Source: Bacteroides acidifaciens (GTDB lineage: Bacteria; Bacteroidota; Bacteroidia; Bacteroidales; Bacteroidaceae). Taken from it: a stretch of DNA of 64,000 nucleotides. Shown one piece after another: positions 1 to 8,170 of this stretch. The stretch covers positions 62,001 to 126,000 of the forward strand of contig NZ_JANJZR010000005.1 of NCBI RefSeq assembly GCF_024623065.1, given 5' to 3'. The position numbers and the translations under genes were made by a program. Positions within the stretch are counted from its first letter, which is position 1. Every line of letters starts with the position of its first letter. The notes beneath the pieces are model-generated. The model saw only the letters and a list, made by a program, of their open reading frames with translations, was not told the origin of the DNA and did not search any database.

Positions 1-18
1 CTTCACTGCAAGTGCCAT
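1..18 (-). CDS. Possible start of the next leftward phage gene (partial)
   Basis: An ATG at 18 on the minus strand opens a frame (MALAVK) that runs off the window. It lies 16 bp after the stop of the gene at 35-511. If the upstream gene is a small terminase subunit, the large subunit would be expected here, but only six codons are visible and the ribosome-binding site is unconvincing. This is an inference from gene order only. Confidence 0.25.
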
Positions 19-34
19 CGGCACGTCTGTAACC

Positions 35-511
35 TTACTTCGTGCCATTGCCTGCCTTTATTTTTTCCAGCAAGGAATTGTATTGTAGCAACTCATCCGT
101 AGTAAGAGCCGACAAATCCATGCTGTTGTTGGTTACTTGTGCGTTTACTTCGCTCTCTATCTGTTGGGTGGGTTTACCGAAAACCCTATCAAACAGACTA
201 TCTACCGTATAAGTCCTACCATAGCGAATATCTGCGTTAATGGCAGACACCACATTTAGCACCCACACGGGCGTTTTCTTGTTGGGCGTTCCGTCTTTGT
301 TCTTAACCAACCCCTCCAAAGTTTCGGGCGTACTTTCCATCAAGAAACGGATAACCTTATAGTAGTCCTCTTTGCTCATTTCCGGAGCTACCTTTTTGCC
401 CGTAATATCTTTGATGTATTTATACACGGACGGCTTCCTACCCGAATTTTGGGGTTGGTTATCAGATGAAAATCTATTCCCTATTTTATTTCCTTTCTCA
501 AAAAGTGCCAT
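35..511 (-). CDS. Probable phage terminase small subunit-like protein
   Basis: This is a 158-residue soluble protein with no signal peptide. The N-terminus is polar and basic (GNKIGNRFSSDNQPQNSGRKP), as in DUF5681-type and small-terminase proteins of Bacteroidetes prophages. The middle is helical, and a segment around residues 110-120 reads VFGKPTQQIE, a phrase I associate with small terminase proteins that bind packaging-site DNA. It is the last complete gene of the leftward phage operon, and gene order (recombination genes, then terminase) fits the call. I cannot see a diagnostic catalytic motif, and none is expected for this role. The alternative is an uncharacterised phage DNA-binding protein. 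Confidence 0.5.
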   Translation of the reverse strand: MALFEKGNKIGNRFSSDNQPQNSGRKPSVYKYIKDITGKKVAPEMSKEDYYKVIRFLMESTPETLEGLVKNKDGTPNKKTPVWVLNVVSAINADIRYGRTYTVDSLFDRVFGKPTQQIESEVNAQVTNNSMDLSALTTDELLQYNSLLEKIKAGNGTK

Positions 512-609
512 CCGTTGATTTATCGTTGGTTTATGTGTTCTGCAAACACATTTATGAAGTAAAGAAAATCGGATAGCGTGATACCGTCCGATTCCCTTTA
601 CCCGGTTAA

Positions 610-849
610 TTATTCTATGATACTCTCTTGTGCCTTGTACTTATCCCAAAACCAAAGGATGGTATCACCGCCCTTTTCGTCTATCATTTCATCGTAGGCA
701 TCCAATTCCTCCAAAAGGGCGTTCGCCTTGTCAATTACCGAAGTGAGATGCTTTTGCTGATAATCATCAGCATTCCAAACCTCGATTTCACCATTTAATT
801 GCTGCTTGATTACCTTAATCTCATCAGCGGTTAATTCTATCTTCTCCAT
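610..849 (-). CDS. Small acidic phage protein of unknown function
   Basis: The reading frame opens at a TTG at 873, but the better start is the ATG at 849 (MEKIELTADEIK), which gives 79 residues. The protein is acidic, mostly helical, and lacks membrane segments or recognisable motifs. It sits between the zincin-like gene and the small-terminase-like gene in the leftward operon. I do not recognise a family. Its size and position suggest a phage accessory protein, but no function can be assigned. Confidence 0.55.
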   Translation of the reverse strand: MEKIELTADEIKVIKQQLNGEIEVWNADDYQQKHLTSVIDKANALLEELDAYDEMIDEKGGDTILWFWDKYKAQESIIE

Positions 850-881
850 GTTGCATTGAATTAATTTAAGCAAAAATACCT

Positions 882-1487
882 CTATAGTTTGTATTTCTTG
901 CAGATTTCCTTTACTTTCTTGGTATATTTATCACTTTTACCATGTATCGCTTTAGTAACGGTTTCAGCCCAGAACTCCGACACATTGGTTTCCGCATACT
1001 TTCCATACCCGGATTTCTTATTGTCTTTCTTCCAAGACTTAAATAATTTATTCACTTCCTTTCCAGCCGCTTTTTGGTTTGCCCCTGTCATATTTGCATT
1101 CCATGTAGCGTGTGCCAACTCATGTGTTACGGTATGGGCTACCGCTTTGTTGGTTTTCGTACTCCACCCACTCGCATAGCCTCTCTTGTGTGAAGCTTCC
1201 ACAGCTTTTTTCGTTTGCATGAAATGCTTTTTATTAAGGTAAACACCCTCCGACTTCCCATTAGCCGTAACGTGTACGCCATAAGTGCCAGCCGATAGTT
1301 CTGCCAACTTTACATTCTTTTGCCTTACACCAAGTACGGAATGATAGCGTGAAATAGCTTCTTTGGTTGCCTTATACAGAGCCGGGTCTTTCATGTTTAC
1401 CAAAGGCTCAGGCTTACCAACAGAGCCTTTATATGTTGCATCACCCGGTTGCAGTCCTCCACGTGTTCCGCTTGAATTTCGTCCCAT
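882..1487 (-). CDS. Phage zincin-like putative metalloprotein
   Basis: The protein has 201 residues. The C-terminal half contains HTVTHELAHATWN, an HExxH zinc-peptidase motif around residues 118-122, followed about 50 residues later by SEFWAETVTKA, whose glutamates could supply the third zinc ligand of a gluzincin-type site. The N-terminus is glycine-rich and likely disordered (MGRNSSGTRGGLQPGD). There is no signal peptide, so it acts in the cytoplasm or inside the virion. HExxH domains of this kind occur at the ends of phage head-morphogenesis and toxin proteins. Whether this one is a protease or only a zinc-binding fold cannot be decided here. Only 6 bp separate it from the ParB-DUF4417 gene upstream, so it is co-transcribed. 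Confidence 0.55.
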   Translation of the reverse strand: MGRNSSGTRGGLQPGDATYKGSVGKPEPLVNMKDPALYKATKEAISRYHSVLGVRQKNVKLAELSAGTYGVHVTANGKSEGVYLNKKHFMQTKKAVEASHKRGYASGWSTKTNKAVAHTVTHELAHATWNANMTGANQKAAGKEVNKLFKSWKKDNKKSGYGKYAETNVSEFWAETVTKAIHGKSDKYTKKVKEICKKYKL

Positions 1488-1493
1488 AATACT

Positions 1494-2609
1494 TTACTTC
1501 TTTTTTGCGTTAATAAAATCTGTGACGTACAACAGCCCATGTTTACGGCAGAACTTCTGAATTTCCGTACCCCCACCGTAAACGATAAGGTTTGGTTTTT
1601 CAAGCCCGCTTATTTCTTGGGCTACTTGCAAATCAGATTTAAGGCTTTCCATCCAACCGTCCAGCCCACGGGTAAAGAAAGCATTATATCCTTTGGGAAT
1701 ACCCATTTTGTTGTACTCAATAAACTTGTGAGAAACATTCAAGTCAGCATAAACCTTGATTCCGCATTCTTGGAAGTAACGGGAAAGCCAGCGTTTCTTG
1801 TAGATAAGCTGAATGCCCCACGCTACAGGTGTTTGGTCGTGGCAGCTACAATTCGGCTCTACCACTGCCTTGCATCCGCTTGTGAGCAAATTTATCGGGT
1901 CTTTGAAAAGAGCCTCAAAGCGATAATCATCCACATAGAAATGATACGTTGCCACATCTTTACGCAAACGGCTGTTAGCACCCCACGGGGACAAAGGCAA
2001 TTCTACTTTCCCGGCTTGCATATCCAGTAAGAGGTTTGGAATCTCAAAGACGTTATCGCTTTCATAAAGAACGTCCTTAAACATGGAACGGTAGAAAGAT
2101 TCCTTTTCGGCTTCTTCCTCGCTTTGTTCCTCATCGTCCGTTTCTTCCTCTGCGTTTTGGTCGGCTTCCGTTTCCTCTATCTCTTTAGCCGCTTTCTTCT
2201 TACCCTTTCCGGGCTTCTCATCATCGGATGGAAAATCAAGCCCAATAAAGCCGAAATCTACATCTTTCCAAAACTCATCCATTTGTAAGGCATTGCAATC
2301 CCAATCGCCATTGTTGATATTATCCCTCAGAATAATATCCTTTTCCTCATCCGGGGTCAGTTCCGAATAAAGAATAACGGGCACATCGGCAAGTTTCAGC
2401 TTTCTTGCAGCCTTCAAGCGTTGGTTTCCTGCCAATACCACCAGTTTACCGTCACGCTCCATAACCGCCAAAGGTCGGTGTTTCCAAAAGCCGTTTATCT
2501 TTATGGAATCCACCAGCCTTTCAAAGTCATTCTTCGTAATGGTACGTGGATTTTCAGGCAACAAAACCAGCTCCGAAACTTTCTTGTATGTAATCTCACT
2601 ACATTTCAT
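1494..2609 (-). CDS. ParB-like nuclease domain fused to DUF4417
   Basis: The start was set at the ATG at 2609 (MKCSEITYKKVSEL) because a clear GGAGG lies 6 bp upstream. Translation from further upstream would run through the previous gene. The product is 371 residues. The first ~100 are a ParB/Srx-type N-terminal domain, with LPENPRTI, a HRPLAV segment and the AGNQRLKAARKL box. A low-complexity, acidic and Lys-rich linker covers about residues 150-185. The last ~190 residues match DUF4417 (SPWGANSRLRKDVATYHFY through the C-terminus). Phage ParB-like domains often act as DNA-modification or transcription partners rather than in partitioning. The DUF4417 role is unknown. It overlaps the upstream gene by 11 bp, which suggests translational coupling. 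Confidence 0.75.
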   Translation of the reverse strand: MKCSEITYKKVSELVLLPENPRTITKNDFERLVDSIKINGFWKHRPLAVMERDGKLVVLAGNQRLKAARKLKLADVPVILYSELTPDEEKDIILRDNINNGDWDCNALQMDEFWKDVDFGFIGLDFPSDDEKPGKGKKKAAKEIEETEADQNAEEETDDEEQSEEEAEKESFYRSMFKDVLYESDNVFEIPNLLLDMQAGKVELPLSPWGANSRLRKDVATYHFYVDDYRFEALFKDPINLLTSGCKAVVEPNCSCHDQTPVAWGIQLIYKKRWLSRYFQECGIKVYADLNVSHKFIEYNKMGIPKGYNAFFTRGLDGWMESLKSDLQVAQEISGLEKPNLIVYGGGTEIQKFCRKHGLLYVTDFINAKKK

Positions 2610-3036
2610 TCTCAACCTCCGTTTCGTCTTTGGTTTCGTCATTCTCCGAAGAATGGGAATCCGGCATTAATTGTTCCTCATCATCTTCTACACAGAAGCC
2701 CTTTCTAAAAAGTTCACAGAGCTTCACAAAGCGGTAACGCCTGCGGTACTTCACATATACCAGCTTTGCACCTACGGAATCTTTGCCAATGGCATAGAAA
2801 GAACCCCGGTAATCAACGGGCAATGACACCGCACCATAGATACTAACCGAATCATCGGACACGCTCGTAATGGTTGCGTGCCTATCGTATTTGCCATTGA
2901 TATAAACGTGTATCTTTTCCCCTTGCTTCAAATGCTCTTTTGGGGCAAACCTCCAAAAGTTCCTACCTATATACTCGGTCATGAGCAACAAGGCTAAAAA
3001 AAACAGCGTTAATCCGATAAGAATATACATACCCAT
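2599..3036 (-). CDS. Single-pass membrane protein, unknown function
   Basis: The protein has 145 residues. An N-terminal membrane helix (MGMYILIGLTLFFLALLLM) is followed by a basic, beta-rich soluble domain (about residues 35-105, possibly a small barrel) and an acidic tail ending in VENEM. It is probably anchored to the inner membrane with the domain in the cytoplasm. The last 11 bases overlap the start of the ParB-DUF4417 gene, and the ribosome-binding site of that gene lies inside this one. No known family is recognised. Confidence 0.6.
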   Translation of the reverse strand: MGMYILIGLTLFFLALLLMTEYIGRNFWRFAPKEHLKQGEKIHVYINGKYDRHATITSVSDDSVSIYGAVSLPVDYRGSFYAIGKDSVGAKLVYVKYRRRYRFVKLCELFRKGFCVEDDEEQLMPDSHSSENDETKDETEVENEM

Positions 3037-3120
3037 AGCTTATTTGTTTACTTGGTGAATCATATTGCAAATATACTAAATATGCGTTTACCAAACACAT
3101 ATTTGACCGTAAAAAGAATA

Positions 3121-3561
3121 CTAAAAGCCATAAACCAACATTGCACCATCACGTCCATGCTCATTTGTCTGTTTTTGCCATCCAGTCAAAGCCTTAAACC
3201 GTTCTTGTGTCAGCTTGGTTACATTGCGTTTCGGGGCAACCATTTCATATTCCACGCCCAACTCTTTTAGATAATCCTCCCATATAGAGGCATCCCGTTT
3301 CACAGAGCCTACGCCTTGCAACTTCTTACGTTCCATTTCACGGCTCATACGCTCCGTTCCGAACCACGTTCTTTGCCGGGGGTCTTCCACCCTTACAATC
3401 ACTTTGTCACCTATACCAGCCTTATACTCATCATACAAGGAACGTACACGCTCCATCGCTTTATGTATAGGCAAAGAGCATACTTGAAGTAGGGAACGCT
3501 GCTTGCTATCCCAAACAGCGAACCCGGTATTTACACCCGTATCAATCCCCACATAAATCAT
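3121..3561 (-). CDS. RuvC-like Holliday junction resolvase (RNase H fold)
   Basis: This is a 146-residue protein with the RuvC/RNase H arrangement. Asp7 sits in YVGIDTGVNTG on the first strand, Glu59 in VIVRVEDP, and the terminal HGRDGAMLVY carries His135 and Asp138. These match the acidic catalytic residues of phage RuvC-like resolvases, which cut branched DNA during recombination or before packaging. The stop and start of neighbouring genes share one base (TAATG), so it is tightly coupled to the gene upstream. Position beside RecT and an SbcC-like ATPase supports a recombination role. Confidence 0.8.
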   Translation of the reverse strand: MIYVGIDTGVNTGFAVWDSKQRSLLQVCSLPIHKAMERVRSLYDEYKAGIGDKVIVRVEDPRQRTWFGTERMSREMERKKLQGVGSVKRDASIWEDYLKELGVEYEMVAPKRNVTKLTQERFKALTGWQKQTNEHGRDGAMLVYGF

Positions 3562-3977
3562 TATTCAGCCTCCATTTCTCCATTGGGAATCTGATACAGA
3601 ATAACGCCCTTAATCTCGTTTGCTTCGGCTCTATCTCCGAAAATCTGAGCCATCATAAGGTTATTAGGCAGATACTTGTACCTCACCTCTTTAATGAGCG
3701 GCAAACCTATCGGGGCTTCACTTATCACGTGCAACGTCCATAGCCCATCCTCTTTAGATATGGTTACAAAGGCATTCTTATAGAGGAAAGAACCAACTTT
3801 ATACACTCCGTAATCATCCACATCGGTAAAATCCGCTTTTGCAGTTTCTTCCAGCTTCTTTATGAAGTCGGGGCGCATACGCTTCTTTTTCTTCTTGAAG
3901 TATTCAGGGTAAACCACCATACCTTTGTTCTCTGCGTTGGCTTTCGCCAATTTTGCTTGCAATTCTTCTTTGCTCAT
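3561..3977 (-). CDS. Conserved-looking phage protein, unknown function
   Basis: The protein has 138 residues. A very basic stretch around residues 28-40 (KKKKKRMRPDF) follows an N-terminal helix, and the rest alternates strand and helix. It has no signal peptide, membrane helix or catalytic motif that I recognise. The basic patch could contact DNA. It overlaps the zinc-ribbon gene by 4 bp (ATGA) and the resolvase by 1 bp, so it is part of the recombination operon. Confidence 0.55.
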   Translation of the reverse strand: MSKEELQAKLAKANAENKGMVVYPEYFKKKKKRMRPDFIKKLEETAKADFTDVDDYGVYKVGSFLYKNAFVTISKEDGLWTLHVISEAPIGLPLIKEVRYKYLPNNLMMAQIFGDRAEANEIKGVILYQIPNGEMEAE

Positions 3978-4318
3978 AGGTCAAATAAATTTTTATAAAA
4001 CTCAAAATTTTTGTTTTCTATCTTTATATCTTCCGGGTAATGAGTGGCGCATCCGTACCATTCATTGTAGCATTTAGGACAAAACCAGCAATTTAGCACG
4101 GCTACATAATAGCCAGTATTAGAAGTACCGTTACATCTATCGCAAATACCAATACCGCCAATTTTAGCCAACTCGTTTCGGCTCAACTCAATCACCTTAA
4201 ACCTTTTGGGGTTATCTACTATTTTAGCCATATCAGTATATTGTTTCTTGGTAACTTGAAGTAGGAACTTTCCCGGATAGGATAGCGTTTCCACACGTGA
4301 TAAGCCCGTTATCTTCAT
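3974..4318 (-). CDS. Zinc-ribbon-like small phage protein
   Basis: The start was taken at the ATG at 4318 (MKITGLSRVETL), giving 114 residues. An in-frame ATG at 4321 is also possible. Two CxxC knuckles are visible, ICDRCN and FWCPKCY-like (CWFCPKC), separated by about 20 residues, which fits a structural zinc site. The segment GYYVAVLNCW between the knuckles looks like a conserved beta-hairpin. The first ~28 codons lie in the same DNA as the end of the metallo-beta-lactamase-like gene but in another frame. The coding quality of this frame looks better, so the upstream gene is probably the damaged one. Function is unknown. Confidence 0.6.
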   Translation of the reverse strand: MKITGLSRVETLSYPGKFLLQVTKKQYTDMAKIVDNPKRFKVIELSRNELAKIGGIGICDRCNGTSNTGYYVAVLNCWFCPKCYNEWYGCATHYPEDIKIENKNFEFYKNLFDL

Positions 4319-4739
4319 CATAAGAGGGGACAAACACAATAACATCGAATCCGTTGCCTTTCAAATCTTCCTCCACTATCAGATAGCCGACACATGGCAC
4401 ATCATGGCAAGCAGGAAAAGGAAGTATCTTAAAATTACCCATCTTATAGCCTTTGCCCTCTTTAACCACCAAAGAACGGGAATCCCAAACGCCCTTTGCA
4501 GTCCATACCTCCCGTAATGCCAACGTGTGAAATCCACTATCCACCATTGCCTTAATATATTTGGCGTGGTCGTTGTGGGCGTGTGTTACCACACACCCTA
4601 CAACTTTTCTCAGATTGAAATCCAACGCTTTCTTGACTTCTTGGAAACGGATGCCTGCCTCTATAATCAAAGCCTCCTTACCGTTATCCAAAATGTAACA
4701 GTTTCCGCTACTACTTGAACCAAGAACAATCAGCTTCAT
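4233..4739 (-). pseudogene. Metallo-beta-lactamase-fold protein, probably C-terminally truncated
   Basis: Residues 1-120 are a good match to the YycJ/WalJ-like MBL fold. They show GSSSSGNCY near the N-terminus, the metal motif THAHNDHAK (His53, His55, Asp57, His58) and a further ligand His112 in ACHDVPCVGYL. Members of this group are usually about 230-260 residues, but this frame stops at 168. The last ~45 residues do not resemble the fold and overlap the zinc-ribbon gene by 86 bp. The bridging Asp and final His expected downstream are missing. I infer a deletion that fused the 5' part of the gene to the start of the next one. The parent protein would be a nuclease-type partner in the RecT operon. 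A functional short version cannot be excluded. Confidence 0.6.
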
Positions 4740-4745
4740 ACGCTA

Positions 4746-5684
4746 TCAATATCCGGGGTCAATAGTTTCCATTTGTTGCTCGCTTGACACGCTTTCAAAG
4801 CTCACATCTTCCGCATCAATCAACTGTTTGTTTGCGTAATTGTCGGTCAATATTTCACGCTGTGAAGTTTCGTCACCCTCGTAGTCATTGGTGATGGCAT
4901 TTTGCATTTCTACGGACAAATAGCCATATTTACTCAGTAAATTACGGATAACGGTTTTTTGTGCCATTCCGTGAAAGTTACCCATCCAACCAACCTTGTT
5001 GCTATCGAGAGAAACGGGCAAATTAGCCAAATTCAGCAACTTTTCAACCGTTACATCCTTATCGCTTGTGATGGCTTTACTGTATCGCTTTGCATGGTTT
5101 GCCATTTGCTCCACTGTCATGTACAAAGTCTTGCTAAAGCCGTTCATAAGTTCAAAGTAACAGAAATAGCCTATCACCTTATCGCTTTTCCTTTCACCGT
5201 CAAAGGCTATTTCCCCGGTCAGTTTGTTTACCTTGCGCAACTCACCATCATACACCACATCCGCATTGATGGTACGGTATTGTCCCGTGCGCATGGCAAG
5301 CTGAATATAACCCTTATAGCCCATTTGAAAAGTCGGCTCATACACTTTAATCCAGTTGCCCTTTTCATCCTTTTTGGAGTTTTTGAACGGGATAATGAAA
5401 GCATAGCCCAAAGCCTTGTTTATTGGCAAATGTAACGTGGCAGCTTTGAATGCTTCCATTACCACCTGTTTAGGATTACATAGTTGCAGATTGCTATCTC
5501 CGTTGTATAGGTCAATTACAGAGGCTACGAATGTTTCCGAATTTTTACCAAGCGCATTTTTGAATTGTTCTTGTACGCTTTCGGCATTCATTATGCTTTT
5601 AAGAATATCTACAGGCTTTCTTTGAGTAGCTACCTGCCCACCATTTGCAGCCTGTTGTATGGCTGTAGTCGCTTGCTGTGTCAT
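4746..5684 (-). CDS. recT: RecT-family single-strand annealing protein
   Basis: This 312-residue protein matches the RecT family along its length. A Gln/Ala-rich N-terminus is followed by PVDILKSIM, then the core (NPKQVVMEAFKAATLHLPINKALGYAF, FQMGYKGYIQLAMRTGQYR, and VGWMGNFHGMAQKTVIRNLLSKYG) and an acidic tail. RecT proteins coat single-stranded DNA and anneal complementary strands in phage recombination. It lies 8 bp downstream of the SbcC-like ATPase gene and 6 bp upstream of the MBL-fold gene. Together these form a phage recombination module in which no YqaJ/RecE-type exonuclease is visible. The start (MTQQATTA) is the first ATG and leaves the usual small gap. Confidence 0.9.
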   Translation of the reverse strand: MTQQATTAIQQAANGGQVATQRKPVDILKSIMNAESVQEQFKNALGKNSETFVASVIDLYNGDSNLQLCNPKQVVMEAFKAATLHLPINKALGYAFIIPFKNSKKDEKGNWIKVYEPTFQMGYKGYIQLAMRTGQYRTINADVVYDGELRKVNKLTGEIAFDGERKSDKVIGYFCYFELMNGFSKTLYMTVEQMANHAKRYSKAITSDKDVTVEKLLNLANLPVSLDSNKVGWMGNFHGMAQKTVIRNLLSKYGYLSVEMQNAITNDYEGDETSQREILTDNYANKQLIDAEDVSFESVSSEQQMETIDPGY

Positions 5685-5692
5685 AATCGCAT

Positions 5693-7654
5693 TTATTTAA
5701 TGGTTAGTTCTTTGTCCGTAGTTACCACCAGCCGGATAATCTGACTGAGTGATGGGATTATTTGATTCACGCTTTCCGCATTATCAACGAAAATCGGTGC
5801 AGATACCCCCTTTGCCGTGCAAATGGCATTGATTATATCTATTCCGGCATTGATTTGTCCGGCATTGTTCACGTCAAGGAAAGGTGTACCGTTCACGGTG
5901 CATACACACGTAAGTTTTTCGCCTCCGTTCAGTTGTTCGTTCACAAAGGAGAATGATACATATCTGAACATTCCGTTAATGCGTTTCAACAGCTCCGCAT
6001 CCTTATCCTTTTGGAATTGGAGTGCCGTAAACTCCCATTTTTCAAGGTCTGCCAACTTTTGATTGTTGGCAATGCGCTTTTCTTCCAAAGAAGCGATTTC
6101 CTTTTCAGCCCTGCCGATTTGTTCACGGTTTGCCAAACGCTTGTATAAACCTTGCACGGCTTCATTCAAAGTTCTTTTCTCCGATTGCAGTTCCGACACG
6201 TCCACAATCTTTGCATCCACTTTGAGCTGATTTTCAAGTTCTACAATCTCGTTCTTGATGTCAATGTAAATTTGGTCGGATGCTATCATTGCTTCCACGT
6301 TTTGCGCCTCGGGGATAGAAGCCTTTGCTTGTTGAATATCGGCATTGATACGCTCTATCTTTTGTTCCAGCTCCTCGATTTCGGCATTGGTACGGTCTTT
6401 AAGCCCTTGCATTTCTTCAAGCCGTTGCTTTTTAGCCATGCCAGCCTCTTTATTCGCTTTCAGACGTGCCGCCTTATTAGCGTTGAAATTGGCTTGCATT
6501 TCACGCTGCTTGGCTTCTATATCCTCAATTTCCAAAGGACGTTTGCAAGTGGGGCAAATAAATTCACCCTCATTATAGGTAAGTTCCTCCTTGCTGATAA
6601 ATGAAAATTCACCACGCAATGCGGACAATTTGGTATTAAGCTTTTCTATCTCAATATCCATATCCGCAACCGATTGCCTTTTTCTGTCTAAAGAGGCTTT
6701 TTCAGTACGCAACGAATATTCCAATTCGTTCAGCTTCAAAGATGCCTCATTGCGACCTTTGTTAGCTTCTGTAGCGATTTCATTCATTCTACTATTGAGT
6801 TGTAGGCGTTTTTCACCTATTTGCTTTTGGATAAAAGCCTTACGTTGATATTCCTGCTCATTCAGCTTTGATTTGTCGGCAATTTGTTCCTCTATCTGCT
6901 GAATACGGGCATTTTTATCCTCAATCTCACTATCAATGGCTACCCAATCCTCTTCCTCCGGCATAAGTTTACGAGCCGTTTCTATCTGAGAGGGAATAAC
7001 TGACAATTCATCTTTGCAAGCCTTTTTCTTGGCGGCTACCTCTTTGGCGTATTGGGCGATGCTCCTGCCGGACAACTGAGCCAGCAACTCCAAATATTCG
7101 GGCTTGGTCTGCGCTACGTCTTGGTCGGTAAGCGTTCCTACCATATCCAAAAGGATTTCTTTTTGCGCTTCCGGCTTCATTGATGTAAAGTAGAAAGGGT
7201 TGGTTATCATTCGGAAAACATCTTCCGGGATGATGGCAGCTACTTCACTATCATACTCCTTTTTGGTAGCCAACTTAACACCGTTCAAATAGAACTCTGT
7301 TGCATGATTCTTTAGGCTTTCTTCCGTAGTTCCACGTGGCTTGACCCAGTTTTCCACATAGCAGCGTTGCAGTGTTACCGTCTTGCCATCCACTGATAGT
7401 ACACCAGTAACGGAGTGTTCAAGGTGCAAAATAGGCTTGCCGTCCGAATCCAACGTTTTAATGTTGAAATTACTATCCGACCGTCCCGTACTGTCTTTTC
7501 CAAAAAGAAGCCAAAGGAATGAATCGAACACAGTTGTTTTGCCCGTACCATTTTCTCCAGCAACCAGCGTTTCCGCATCGGAGAAACCGATATTTAGGCT
7601 TCTGATTCCCTTAAAATTCACAAGGGATAATGATTTTAATTTGATTGTTCGCAT
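5693..7654 (-). CDS. SbcC/Rad50-like ATPase
   Basis: The protein has 653 residues. The N-terminal ABC ATPase half carries Walker A GENGTGKTT (Lys39) after the typical FKGIRSLNIGF start. Two long coiled-coil stretches (about 200-345 and 385-560) flank a zinc-hook motif, ICPTCKRP (Cys367, Cys370). The C-terminal ATPase half has APIFVDNAES as a Walker B-like segment, though the usual acidic DE pair is reduced to DNAE. At 653 residues it is shorter than SbcC (about 1000) and is typical of phage AAA_23-type recombination ATPases. No SbcD-type nuclease gene is in view, so its nuclease partner is uncertain. It is co-transcribed with recT. Confidence 0.85.
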   Translation of the reverse strand: MRTIKLKSLSLVNFKGIRSLNIGFSDAETLVAGENGTGKTTVFDSFLWLLFGKDSTGRSDSNFNIKTLDSDGKPILHLEHSVTGVLSVDGKTVTLQRCYVENWVKPRGTTEESLKNHATEFYLNGVKLATKKEYDSEVAAIIPEDVFRMITNPFYFTSMKPEAQKEILLDMVGTLTDQDVAQTKPEYLELLAQLSGRSIAQYAKEVAAKKKACKDELSVIPSQIETARKLMPEEEDWVAIDSEIEDKNARIQQIEEQIADKSKLNEQEYQRKAFIQKQIGEKRLQLNSRMNEIATEANKGRNEASLKLNELEYSLRTEKASLDRKRQSVADMDIEIEKLNTKLSALRGEFSFISKEELTYNEGEFICPTCKRPLEIEDIEAKQREMQANFNANKAARLKANKEAGMAKKQRLEEMQGLKDRTNAEIEELEQKIERINADIQQAKASIPEAQNVEAMIASDQIYIDIKNEIVELENQLKVDAKIVDVSELQSEKRTLNEAVQGLYKRLANREQIGRAEKEIASLEEKRIANNQKLADLEKWEFTALQFQKDKDAELLKRINGMFRYVSFSFVNEQLNGGEKLTCVCTVNGTPFLDVNNAGQINAGIDIINAICTAKGVSAPIFVDNAESVNQIIPSLSQIIRLVVTTDKELTIK

Positions 7655-7655
7655 A

Positions 7656-7940
7656 TCACTTATTAATTATAGAGTTGATTTTCTCTGATTTATCTACTGC
7701 CATAAGTTCGGCACGTGAATACAATACTTTGGAATGTATAGAGCTACCGCCACGGATAGTAGAAACTCTGCCGTCTTTTTGCCAGCGTTTCACCCGGCAC
7801 TCTTGAAACAATCTGTATGCTTCACGTTGTGAAATGAGGTCTTTTGCCGGGATAGTCTGTTTTACATAGTTGGCAGCACCCAAAGAAGCCATTTCCATAC
7901 AGAGATTCTTTAACTCGTATAGTTCCATCTGAATTGCCAT
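7656..7940 (-). CDS. Small helix-turn-helix-like phage protein
   Basis: The protein has 94 residues, with an alternative start at Met5 (MELYEL). The stretch ISQREAYRLFQECRVKRWQKDGRVSTIRGGSSIHSKVLYSRAEL resembles the winged helix of excisionase/MerR-like proteins, where a helix-turn-helix is followed by an Arg-rich wing. It is therefore likely to bind DNA, perhaps as a regulator or recombination directionality factor, but it is far from the integrase. One base separates it from the SbcC-like gene. Confidence 0.55.
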   Translation of the reverse strand: MAIQMELYELKNLCMEMASLGAANYVKQTIPAKDLISQREAYRLFQECRVKRWQKDGRVSTIRGGSSIHSKVLYSRAELMAVDKSEKINSIINK

Positions 7941-7943
7941 AAG

Positions 7944-8156
7944 TCAGTCCTTTTTGTAGCGGTTCTTAAAATATTCTCTAACACTTACTATCCCATACTC
8001 ATTGTCGGTATAGAAAACCCATGCCAGCCAAAAACAAGCCATAGCGGTAAAGAAGTGAAATGAGGCATTACAGAACAATGCCCCAGCAAGGGCAATAATG
8101 CCAAGAAGTAGCGTAACGCCACATTGGATAAGGTTTGCTAAAGTTTCTCCTTTCAT
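7944..8156 (-). CDS. Small two-helix membrane protein
   Basis: The protein has 70 residues. Two hydrophobic helices (about 8-26 and 33-50) are joined by a short turn (CNASFHF) and followed by a basic cytoplasmic tail (EYFKNRYKKD). No family is recognised. It is embedded in the early operon with 3 bp to the next gene, so it is expressed early. Roles such as superinfection exclusion or host membrane interaction are possible but not supported by any motif. Confidence 0.5.
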   Translation of the reverse strand: MKGETLANLIQCGVTLLLGIIALAGALFCNASFHFFTAMACFWLAWVFYTDNEYGIVSVREYFKNRYKKD

Positions 8157-8170
8157 CGGTGTTGCATTTG

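Noticed and set aside
1494..2609. Plasmid or chromosome partition ParB
   Set aside because: No ParA neighbour and no parS-like sequence are seen, and the fusion to DUF4417 points to another role.
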